A DNA stretch of 12,227 bases, taken from JANXLS01 sp038227045 (GTDB lineage: Bacteria > Planctomycetota > SZUA-567 > H5-PLA8). The DNA lies in the NCBI GenBank assembly GCA_038227045.1, contig JBBRQD010000146.1, forward strand, positions 1 to 12,227, given 5' to 3'. The notes under the pieces were generated by a model. It saw only the letters and a program-made list of their open reading frames with translations, was not told where the DNA came from and did not search any database. Shown piece by piece: positions 6,940 to 12,227 of the stretch. Position 1 is the first letter of the stretch; the number at the start of each line of letters is the position of its first letter. A program made the position numbers and the translations under genes.

Positions 6940-7581
6940 TCACGGATAAAGCCGCGTCTTGCTCCAGTTTGCGCCGGTAGCGTCGCGCGTGAATTCGATG
7001 CGGTCGTGCAACCGAAATGGCCGGTCGTGCCAGAACTCGAACGACACCGGCGCAATCCGCCATCCGCTCCAGCCTGGCGGTCGCGGCACGTCGCCGACAG
7101 CGTATTTCGCGGCGTTCAGCGCAATGGCTTTTTCAAACGCCATGCGGCTCTCGAGCGGCTTCGATTGTTTGCTGGCCCAGGCGCCGATCTGCGCTTGCTT
7201 GGGGCGCGTGGCAAAATAGGCGTCGGCTTCGTCAGCGGTGACGGGCGTGACAGCTCCGCGCACGCGGATTTGCCGGCGCAGCGACTTCCAGTGAAACAAA
7301 ATCGCAGCTTTTGGATTCGCAGCAAGCTCGCGGCCCTTGGCGCTGTCGATGTGGCTGTAAAACACAAAGCCATGCTCGTCATAGCCCTTCAACAAAACCA
7401 TCCGCACATCGGGCAAGCCGGATTGATCGACGCTCGCCAGCGCCATCGCGTTGGGGTCGTTCGGCTCGGACTTCACGGCCTCCGCGAACCATGCGGCAAA
7501 CAAGCCGAAGGGCTCCTGCGCCTCGGTAAAATCACCGGAAATTAACTGTCCGGGGTGTTTGATCGGGTCTGGACCGTTCAT
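6940..7581 (-). CDS. pdxH: Pyridoxamine 5'-phosphate oxidase
   Basis: This FMN enzyme oxidises pyridoxine or pyridoxamine 5'-phosphate to pyridoxal 5'-phosphate with O2, releasing hydrogen peroxide; it is the last step of de novo and salvage vitamin B6 synthesis. The 213-residue length fits the family. Visible blocks are RMVLLK (60-65), FYSHIDSAKGRELAANP (74-90), LRRQIRVRG (101-109), a serine-rich FMN loop ASKQSKPLESR (136-146), WSGWR (171-175), FEFW (181-184), the substrate-binding RLHDR (190-194, with Arg190 and His192) and the C-terminal RLYP. The start ATG at 7581 gives the usual N-terminus but has no strong ribosome site. An inverted repeat (6933-6939 with 6953-6959) spans the stop codon; it lacks a T-run, so it may only slow transcription into the dehydrogenase gene that follows. 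Confidence 0.97.
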   Translation of the reverse strand: MNGPDPIKHPGQLISGDFTEAQEPFGLFAAWFAEAVKSEPNDPNAMALASVDQSGLPDVRMVLLKGYDEHGFVFYSHIDSAKGRELAANPKAAILFHWKSLRRQIRVRGAVTPVTADEADAYFATRPKQAQIGAWASKQSKPLESRMAFEKAIALNAAKYAVGDVPRPPGWSGWRIAPVSFEFWHDRPFRLHDRIEFTRDATGANWSKTRLYP

Positions 7582-7689
7582 GTCTGGAGTGTCCGATTGC
7601 GTGCCGCTGCGCCCATTTGCGCCGAACCCGTCGCCGGGAGCCTCTTATATAGGGCACCGGCGAGCGGCAGCCTATCGCCGATCCGGCGA

Positions 7690-8115
7690 ATGGTCGCGAT
7701 GCTGGCCGTGATTGTCGTCGGCACGTCTGCCGGGGGTTGCAGCTTCCGGCTCGGCTCCATGTTCGACAGGGACAAGGGCGACGCGTCCGACGTCACCGGC
7801 TCGATCTCTGCAGTGCGCATCAAGGACGACACCAATCTCACCGACGCCGACATGGCTCTGGCACGCAATGCGGCCTCCGACATTCTGAGCCGTGGCGGCA
7901 AGGACGCCAGCCAGCCATGGGAAAATCCCGACACCGGCGCGCGCGGATCGGTCACGCCGCTGGCCAACACCTATTCCTCCGAAGGCCGGGTCTGCCGGGA
8001 TTTTCTTGCCAGCTATGTGCGTGGCGCTAATGAAGGCTGGCTGCAGGGCGAAGCCTGTCAGGACGGCCAGGGGCCATGGCAAATCCGCCAGATGAAGCCT
8101 TGGAAACGAAGCTAG
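7690..8115 (+). CDS. RT0821/Lpp0805-type surface protein, probable lipoprotein
   Basis: The protein is 141 residues from the ATG at 7690. It begins with a short hydrophobic stretch (MVAMLAVIVVG) and a Gly-Gly-Cys at 15-17 that could be a lipobox, although the usual Leu at -3 is missing. The frame is open further upstream to 7555, but that extension overlaps the divergent pdxH and looks like random translation. The C-terminal half has the features I associate with this family: WENPDTGARGSVTPL, then CRDFLASYVRGANEGW, GEACQDGQGPW and a basic end QMKPWKRS. Two cysteines in this part may form a disulphide. Members are small envelope proteins related to the rickettsial 17-kDa-type antigens and have no known activity. 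It is divergent from pdxH and precedes the DnaJ-like gene by 123 bases. Confidence 0.8.
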   Translation: MVAMLAVIVVGTSAGGCSFRLGSMFDRDKGDASDVTGSISAVRIKDDTNLTDADMALARNAASDILSRGGKDASQPWENPDTGARGSVTPLANTYSSEGRVCRDFLASYVRGANEGWLQGEACQDGQGPWQIRQMKPWKRS

Positions 8116-8148
8116 AAAACCAAGCGAAGCATGCGTCTATCGCCATCG

Positions 8149-8177
8149 TTCGCACCGGTTGCGCGGGCGCATAATAT
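8149..8177 (+). promoter_or_regulatory. Candidate promoter of the DnaJ-like gene
   Basis: TTCGCA (8149-8154, four of six to the -35 consensus) and TAATAT (8172-8177) are separated by exactly 17 bases. They lie about 60 bases before the start codon. No heat-shock type box with better fit was seen. Confidence 0.4.
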
Positions 8178-8238
8178 CCCCAAATACAGGGTTGGGGACA
8201 TCCGTCCGAATTTGAATTCCTAAAAGGAGACCACGTCC

Positions 8239-9210
8239 ATGCGCGACCCCTATGAGGTCTTGGGGGTGCAGAAGGGTTCGAGTGCGGCGGCGATCAAGAG
8301 CGCTTACCGCAAGCTTGCCAAGAAGCACCATCCCGATGCCAACAAGGGCGACGCCAAGGCGGCCGACCGTTTCGCCGAGTTGAATACTGCGAACGAAATC
8401 CTCGGCGATGAGGACAAGCGCAAGCAGTTCGACCGCGGCGAGATCGATGCTGAGGGCAAGCCTAAATTTCAGGGGTTTGAAGGCGGCGGCGGCGGTCGCG
8501 GCGGACGCACGCGCGCAGGTCCGGGCGGGTTTGAGTATTCCTTCAACAGCGGCACTCCCGGTGCCAATCCGAATTTCGGCGGTGGCGGTTTCGAGGACAT
8601 TCTGAAAAGCATGTTCGGCGGCGCTGCCGGTGCAGGCGCGCGCGGACGTCCCGGCGGCTTTGAATACGACCAGCATTATGCTGGCGACCTCGATGTCGCC
8701 GTCACCATGAGCGTGTCGCTGGAAGATGCCGCGACCGGTGCGACGCGCCGCGTGCGTCTGCCGACAGGCAAGGAATTGAACGTCAAGATTCCGGCGGGCG
8801 TCATTGCAAGTCAGCAAATTCGGTTAAAGGGGCAGGGCGAGAGTGCCGCCGGCCATCCGCCGGGTGACGTTCTGATTACAGTGACACTGGCTCCGCATTC
8901 GTATTTCAAAGTCGACGGCAACGATCTGCGTCTTGAATTGCCGATCACGCTCGATGAAGCGGTGCTCGGCGCGAAAGTTCGCGTGCCGACGCTCGACGGT
9001 GCTGTGCAATTGTCGATCCCGAAAAACACATCGAGCGGGCGCACGTTCCGACTCAAAGGCAAGGGCATGCCGAACAAAGGTTCGCCCGGCGACCTGTTCG
9101 CGGTGACGCGCATCGTGTTGCCCGATGCGAACGACGCCGAACTCGAAGCGCTGATGGAAAAATGGCGCAGCGATCATCCCCACAATCCGCGCAAAGATCT
9201 CGGCGAATAA
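8239..9210 (+). CDS. DnaJ-like co-chaperone without zinc finger (CbpA type)
   Basis: This 323-residue Hsp40 protein has a J domain at residues 1-66, with the HPD motif at 31-33 that triggers ATP hydrolysis by DnaK. A Gly/Phe-rich linker (about 75-150, with runs of glycine) follows, then a two-part C-terminal substrate-binding domain (about 155-315). The cysteine-rich zinc region of true DnaJ is absent, so this is a type II protein like CbpA. The repeated FRLKGKG/IRLKGQG elements of the C-terminal domain are clear. A strong ribosome site (AAGGAGA, 8224-8230, 8 bases before the ATG) supports the start. It is a cytosolic protein that delivers unfolded substrates to DnaK. It lies downstream of the surface protein but has a candidate promoter of its own. 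A tight dnaK neighbour is not present here. Confidence 0.94.
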   Translation: MRDPYEVLGVQKGSSAAAIKSAYRKLAKKHHPDANKGDAKAADRFAELNTANEILGDEDKRKQFDRGEIDAEGKPKFQGFEGGGGGRGGRTRAGPGGFEYSFNSGTPGANPNFGGGGFEDILKSMFGGAAGAGARGRPGGFEYDQHYAGDLDVAVTMSVSLEDAATGATRRVRLPTGKELNVKIPAGVIASQQIRLKGQGESAAGHPPGDVLITVTLAPHSYFKVDGNDLRLELPITLDEAVLGAKVRVPTLDGAVQLSIPKNTSSGRTFRLKGKGMPNKGSPGDLFAVTRIVLPDANDAELEALMEKWRSDHPHNPRKDLGE

Positions 9211-9458
9211 GCGCCTCGGCGAGACAAAATTCCGGCGAAACGCGCTCTAAGGCCGAAATGTGAAATTTTTCGCGCGCGAAGGCATGCGCGCGCGCTAACG
9301 CGTTGTGCACGGTGCAAAAACCCGGATCGCAATTTCGCCACTGAATGCTGACGCGATTTGAGGCCAGATGGTGACGAACTCGGAATCGAGTGGCGGGATT
9401 GCGGCAGCGTCCGGCGCACTTTAAATCGTACATGAGCGATGAATTTGAGGCGCCTTCC

Positions 9459-9465
9459 AGGGAGG
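9459..9465 (+). promoter_or_regulatory. Ribosome binding site that sets the DUF2277 start
   Basis: AGGGAGG lies 5 bases before the ATG at 9471. It decides for MCRNIK as the N-terminus over the longer frame opening at 9390. Confidence 0.75.
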
Positions 9466-9470
9466 TTTGC

Positions 9471-9737
9471 ATGTGCCGAAACATCAAGACGCTGTTTAAT
9501 TTCGAGCCGCCCGCGACCGACGACGAAATTCACGCCTCGGCTTTGCAGTTCGTGCGCAAGCTTTCCGGCTTCAACGCGCCGTCGAAAGCGAACGAAGCGG
9601 CGTTCAATCTCGCTGTCGCGGAAGTTTCCGCCAGCGCGCACACATTGCTGGCGTCGCTTCATACGCATGCGCCGTCGCGCGACCGCGCCGTTGAGGCCGA
9701 TAAGGCGCGCGAACGGAATAAAGCGCGATTTGGCTGA
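9471..9737 (+). CDS. DUF2277 domain-containing protein
   Basis: The protein has 88 residues and begins MCRNIKTLFNFEPPATDDEI, the hallmark N-terminus of DUF2277, which covers nearly the whole protein. The segment LQFVRKLSGFNAPSKANEAAF follows at about 26-46, then a helical Ala-rich stretch and an end rich in Arg and Ala (KARERNKARFG). The family is small, soluble and common in bacteria, and I know of no established function. The strong ribosome site fixes the start; the upstream open frame has no such site. The gene stands alone between the dnaJ-like gene (260 bases before) and an exported protein (111 bases after). Its GC-rich codon use is like the chromosome core. Confidence 0.85.
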   Translation: MCRNIKTLFNFEPPATDDEIHASALQFVRKLSGFNAPSKANEAAFNLAVAEVSASAHTLLASLHTHAPSRDRAVEADKARERNKARFG

Positions 9738-9834
9738 ACGGATGTTGCAACGCGAATTGCGTTTTAGCGGATTGAACCTTACGATTCGCGCAAACCGAAA
9801 TTGAGTCGTGCGTATTCACATCCGCTCAACCGCT

Positions 9835-9840
9835 GGGGAG
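9835..9840 (+). promoter_or_regulatory. Ribosome binding site of the exported protein
   Basis: GGGGAG lies 8 bases before the ATG at 9849. It favours this start over the TTG at 9801, which would put extra polar residues before the signal peptide. Confidence 0.6.
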
Positions 9841-9848
9841 ACTCCTTC

Positions 9849-10319
9849 ATGATGTTTTCAACTAAGCTTCGGTCATCCACACTTCGCGCTTCTACCATTC
9901 GCGCAGCACTCGTTGCACTGACCGGATTTGTTGGTCTCGGATTATCGTCCACCGCCAACGCCGACAGCGGCTCGGTGTACCTCACGGTTTACAAAGCCGG
10001 ATGGATCATCGGCGGCTCGGGCGGCGGCGGCACGCTGACGTTTCAGGGGCGGCGCTATCCGCTCTCGGTCGGCGGCATCGACTACGGCCTCGTGTTCGGC
10101 GGATCGAAGACGACGTTCTCCGGCCGCGTCTCGAACATCACACGTCCCTCCGACATCGCCGGCGTTTACGGTGCCGCAGGTGCCGGTCTTGCGATCGGTC
10201 GCGGCGCGCGCGCAATTATTCTGAGCAACCAAAAAGGCGCGGTGCTTGAATTGTCCGGTCAACAAGTTGGTTTGATCGCGAACGCGGATTTGAGCGGGCT
10301 TGCAATTACGATGAAGTAG
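9849..10319 (+). CDS. Exported glycine-rich protein of unknown function
   Basis: The frame encodes 156 residues. The first 38 or so are a signal peptide: a long basic N-region with several Arg and Lys, a hydrophobic core (AALVALTGFVGLGL) and a likely cleavage site after TANA, giving a mature protein that begins DSGSVYLTV. The mature part is about 118 residues, rich in Gly and beta-prone, with blocks GTLTFQGRRYPLSVGG, SNITRPSDIAGVYGAAGAG and GAVLELSGQQVGLIANADL. It has no cysteine in the mature part and no membrane helix, so it is probably periplasmic or outer-surface. I have the impression that similar hypothetical proteins occur widely in rhizobia, but I cannot name the family. I see no enzyme motif. 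Confidence 0.8.
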   Translation: MMFSTKLRSSTLRASTIRAALVALTGFVGLGLSSTANADSGSVYLTVYKAGWIIGGSGGGGTLTFQGRRYPLSVGGIDYGLVFGGSKTTFSGRVSNITRPSDIAGVYGAAGAGLAIGRGARAIILSNQKGAVLELSGQQVGLIANADLSGLAITMK

Positions 10320-10363
10320 GGGAATTTAGCTCTGTTATCGCGACGCATTGGCGGCGCGAGCGC

Positions 10364-10391
10364 TTGCAAGTGAATATCTATGGCTTATTAA
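10364..10391 (+). promoter_or_regulatory. Weak candidate promoter before the truncated hypothetical gene
   Basis: TTGCAA (10364-10369) and TATTAA (10386-10391) are 16 bases apart, four of six matches each. They lie in a conspicuously A/T-rich segment (about 10370-10430) that also holds the small inverted repeat AATAATCGGTTATT. Confidence 0.25.
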
Positions 10392-10448
10392 TTTAAGACA
10401 ATAATCGGTTATTACGACTATTTGATTCGCAGCATACGGGTTTAGGCC

Positions 10449-11006
10449 ATGAACAGCGTCTTGGCAGAGCGCCTTGCGCCTTTGCGAGCGCGCATGGAGC
10501 GTGACCGGGCTGCCATTAGACCGGTATCGCGAGTTTGGTTTGAACTCAGTGACAAGACTGCGTTCGATAAATGTATTGCACTATCACTTAGTTGGATGGA
10601 ATCCCGCTCCCAAGTAAAGCTACCGGCAGAAGCTTGGAAGGGTGAGAGCTTCGATGTAACTGATGTGCTCGGTGCAAATCCGGCTAAGGCCATTCGAGTC
10701 GATGCCTCTGATGGGTCAATTTGGGCGGCGCGGCTCGATTTTCCAGACCCGCAATTCTCGCGAACCTGGGTTTCTGAATTTTTTTCCGAGCATCGAAACG
10801 GTGGTCTGTCTCGCTTCGGCGCGCAGCTTACCTGCGTCACTCGAAGTGAAGCACCATACGACATTACTCGTCCTACCGTCGTTCGCCATGTGCTCGAAAC
10901 TCTGTCGGCGGAAGCCGATGGCTGGACGCTTGCTGAGACTGCGACGAAACTCGACCAAACAGAAATTTCTTCGTTTGAAGACCTTTTATTGACCGGCCCC
11001 CACTGA
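10449..11006 (+). pseudogene. Hypothetical gene truncated by the IS3-family insertion
   Basis: The frame gives 185 residues from the ATG at 10449. The last codons (TGPH and the stop TGA at 11004-11006) lie inside the left terminal repeat of the insertion sequence that begins at 10990, so the original protein continued beyond residue 180. What remains is a soluble sequence with a helical Arg-rich N-terminus (LAPLRARMERDRAA), a mixed region with WAARLDFPDP and RTWVSEFF, and a segment ending in FEDLLL. I see no catalytic motif, signal peptide or membrane helix, and I do not recognise the family. The missing C-terminal part may carry the active domain. The ribosome site is poor. The more A/T-rich DNA before the gene suggests that it came in by transfer. 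It should continue on the far side of the IS, outside the window. Confidence 0.65.
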
Positions 11007-11013
11007 GTGGTCC
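10990..11013 (+). repeat. Left terminal inverted repeat of the IS
   Basis: The sequence from 10990 reads TGACCGGCCCCCACTGAGTG then GTCC. It matches the other end of the element in TGA, CCCCC and GTGGTCC, with one gap. It supplies the stop codon that ends the interrupted host gene. Confidence 0.75.
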
Positions 11014-11023
11014 GATTGGAATG

Positions 11024-11812
11024 TTAGTTTAGCGATTGCATTTTGACTACCTCCTTTGGCGCTGGCCAGACGAGGGCCTCTGGTGCCGGCGGTCGATATC
11101 CCAGCGATGAGTGTGGACGCACCGTGTTGTAGTGCCGTCTCCAGTTCTCAATGACGATCTGGGCCTCCTTCAATGTGTAGAAGATCTCGCCGTTAAGCAG
11201 TTCGTCACGCAGCTTGCCGTTGAAGCTTTCGCAATAGCCATTCTCCCACGGGCTTCCGGGTTCGATGTAGGCGGTCTTTGCTCCGACAGCCGCGATCCAG
11301 TCCCGAAGTGCTTCGGCGACAAACTCAGGGCCGTTGTCCGATCGGATGTGCGCAGGGATGCCACGCGAGACAAACAGCTCGCAGAGCGCTTCGATGACGT
11401 CGGTCGATTTGAGCTTTCGAGCGACACGGATGGCCAGGCTCTCGCGCGTAAACTCGTCGATGATGCACAGCATCCGCAACACCTTCCCATCATGGGTGCG
11501 ATCGGCGACGAAGTCGTAGGACCAGACATGATTGGGTCGCTCCGGCCGCAGTCGGATGCATGATCCGTCATTGAGCCAAAGACGTCCCCGTTTGGGCTGT
11601 TTGCTAGGGACTTTTAGCCCCTCACGTCGCCAGATCCGCTCGACACGTTTCTTGTTCACCGTCCATCCGGCCCTGCGGAGCATCGCCGTGATCCGGCGAT
11701 ATCCGTAGCGGCCATATTGGCGGGCAAGCTCAATGATGTCGGCAGTCAAAGCCGCTTCATCACCGGGTGTCGTTGGAGTCTTGCGCTGCGTCGATCGATG
11801 CTGGCCAAGCAC
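11024..11812 (-). CDS. IS3-family transposase OrfB (catalytic subunit)
   Basis: The 262-residue frame shown starts at GTG 11812, but the frame is open back to the frameshift site at 11893. The protein is therefore probably made only as an OrfAB fusion of about 380 residues. It has an HTH_21-type region (about 25-68, with YGYRRITAMLRR) and an rve integrase core. The catalytic triad is visible: Asp100 in WSYD, Asp159 in SDNGPEF and Glu195 in NGYCES, with exactly 35 residues between the last two. This is the DDE transposase that cuts and joins the IS ends through a circular intermediate. No stop or frameshift interrupts it. It ends 34 bases inside the left end of the element. Confidence 0.95.
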   Translation of the reverse strand: MLGQHRSTQRKTPTTPGDEAALTADIIELARQYGRYGYRRITAMLRRAGWTVNKKRVERIWRREGLKVPSKQPKRGRLWLNDGSCIRLRPERPNHVWSYDFVADRTHDGKVLRMLCIIDEFTRESLAIRVARKLKSTDVIEALCELFVSRGIPAHIRSDNGPEFVAEALRDWIAAVGAKTAYIEPGSPWENGYCESFNGKLRDELLNGEIFYTLKEAQIVIENWRRHYNTVRPHSSLGYRPPAPEALVWPAPKEVVKMQSLN

Positions 11813-11886
11813 GCGGCACGCCCGTCTCTCGGAGATGCCAAGCTCAGCTGTTACATGATCGACGCAAGCACGGCGCCGAGAGGGGC

Positions 11887-12165
11887 TTAGAAGTTTCCCT
11901 TTGCGGCCTCAGTCAGAATGAGCTTGTCCAGCGTCAGATCCGACACAGCACGCCGCAGTCGCGTGTTCTCGGTCTCCAGCTCCTTGAGCCGCTTCACCTG
12001 ATCGCCCTTCAGGCCGCCATACTCATTGCGCCAACGATAATATGTAACTTCCGTCACGCCTATCGCTCGGACTGCATCAGCAACTTGCCGACCCTGCGCC
12101 ATCAGCACATCAACTTGCCGAAGCTTCGCAACAATCTCTTCAGCCGTATGCCTCTTCCTTGCCAT
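11887..12165 (-). CDS. IS3-family transposase OrfA (DNA-binding subunit)
   Basis: The protein has 92 residues. An HTH_Tnp_1-type helix-turn-helix covers about residues 5-50 (TAEEIVAKLRQ, then VTEVTYYRWRNEYGG), followed by a leucine-zipper-like coiled coil (58-85, LKELETENTRLRRAVSDLTL) used for multimerisation. OrfA binds the terminal repeats and, by itself, limits transposition. A good ribosome site (GGAGG, complement of 12175-12179) stands before the ATG. The stop TAA at 11887-11889 comes right after the slippery heptamer, so a fraction of ribosomes shift into OrfB. Confidence 0.94.
   Translation of the reverse strand: MARKRHTAEEIVAKLRQVDVLMAQGRQVADAVRAIGVTEVTYYRWRNEYGGLKGDQVKRLKELETENTRLRRAVSDLTLDKLILTEAAKGNF
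11893..11899 (-). promoter_or_regulatory. Programmed -1 frameshift site, slippery heptamer GGGAAAC
   Basis: On the minus strand the OrfA frame reads G GGA AAC TTC TAA. Slippage by one base to GGG AAA gives CTT CTA AGC, the open OrfB frame. The heptamer fits the X XXY YYZ rule and lies one codon before the OrfA stop, where IS3-family elements have their shift site. Confidence 0.75.
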
Positions 12166-12187
12166 CGATCCTATCCTCCATCCGAAA

Positions 12188-12214
12188 ATTATACTTCAGG
12201 GAGGACCACTTCAA
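12188..12214 (-). promoter_or_regulatory. Candidate promoter of the IS transposase genes
   Basis: On the minus strand TATAAT (complement of 12188-12193) is a perfect -10 box. A -35-like TTGAAG (12209-12214) is 15 bases upstream, inside the terminal repeat; the short spacing points to weak activity, which is normal for IS elements. Confidence 0.45.
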
Positions 12215-12227
12215 AGGGGGCAGATCA
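12203..12227 (-). repeat. Right terminal inverted repeat of the IS
   Basis: Read on the minus strand from 12227, the end is TGATCTGCCCCCTTTGAAGT followed by GGTCC. It aligns with the left end at 10990 over 25 bases with five mismatches and one gap. Its tip is the last base of the window. Confidence 0.75.

Larger units (their letters stand above)
10990..12227 (-). mobile_element. IS3-family insertion sequence (IS407-like group), apparently complete
   Basis: A 1238-base element is bounded by imperfect inverted repeats starting with TGA at both ends (10990 and 12227). It contains orfA and orfB on the minus strand in the usual order, overlapping with a -1 frame relation. The size, gene plan, DD(35)E transposase and TGA-type ends fit the IS3 family; the OrfB segment VPSKQPKRGRLW suggests the IS407 group. 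The right end falls exactly on the last base of the window, so the target duplication cannot be checked. Both open frames are intact, so the copy could be active. Confidence 0.85.

Noticed and set aside
7555..7689. Upstream extension of the surface protein
   Set aside because: It overlaps the start of the divergent pdxH, and its protein part resembles no signal or domain. The hydrophobic stretch and Cys begin after the ATG at 7690.
8137..8817. 226-residue open frame opposite the DnaJ-like gene
   Set aside because: It is the antisense of a J domain and Gly-rich region; its Ala/Gly-biased sequence is a mirror of that composition.
9281..9300. GCGCGC-rich palindromic stretch after the DnaJ-like gene
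   Set aside because: It has no T-run and no clear stem-loop geometry; such runs are common in GC-rich intergenic DNA.
9749..9763. Small hairpin followed by four T after the DUF2277 gene
   Set aside because: The stem is only 5 bp and the T-run short, so I do not call it a terminator.
1..12227. CRISPR arrays, tRNA or rRNA genes, phage structural genes
   Set aside because: I looked for evenly spaced direct repeats, cloverleaf sequences with a TTCGA-type arm, and phage proteins, and found none.

Overview
The window looks like the chromosome of a GC-rich alphaproteobacterium of the Bradyrhizobium/Afipia/Rhodopseudomonas group (Nitrobacteraceae). This is inferred from protein style (paired YkuD lipoproteins, an RT0821/Lpp0805-type surface protein, a DUF2277 protein, a DnaJ-like protein near pdxH) and from an intergenic inverted repeat of a type I associate with these genomes. 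No 16S or other marker gene is present, so the assignment is tentative.

Layout. 1-1359: two tandem, closely related L,D-transpeptidase lipoproteins on the minus strand; the first is cut by the window edge, and a strong intrinsic terminator lies between them. 1692-2666: a CorA-type divalent cation channel on the plus strand. 2702-5503: an MmeI-like (type IIL) restriction-modification gene, visibly richer in A/T than its neighbours. An in-frame amber codon at 3074 separates the fragment with the nuclease catalytic residues from the fragment with the methyltransferase and target-recognition region. 5504-6112: a 609-base stretch with no credible gene. It holds a near-consensus sigma-70 promoter overlapping the stop of the restriction gene, a series of perfect hairpins that could be a structured RNA, and an inverted repeat just before the next gene.

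6113-7581: pdxH followed by a short-chain dehydrogenase on the minus strand, probably co-transcribed. 7690-9210: a divergent small surface/lipoprotein and a DnaJ-like co-chaperone without a zinc finger. 9471-10319: a DUF2277 protein and an exported glycine-rich protein of unknown function. 10449-11006: a hypothetical gene whose end was replaced by an insertion sequence. 10990-12227: what appears to be a complete IS3-family element (IS407-like) with both terminal inverted repeats and a canonical -1 frameshift heptamer; its right end coincides with the last base of the window.

Most genes here are housekeeping or envelope functions that do not form one pathway. The accessory material is the split restriction-modification gene, the promoter-plus-hairpin region behind it, and the IS-truncated gene at the right end. 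I see no complete multi-gene defence system. The amber-split MmeI-like enzyme and the putative promoter-driven structured RNA are the points most worth following.
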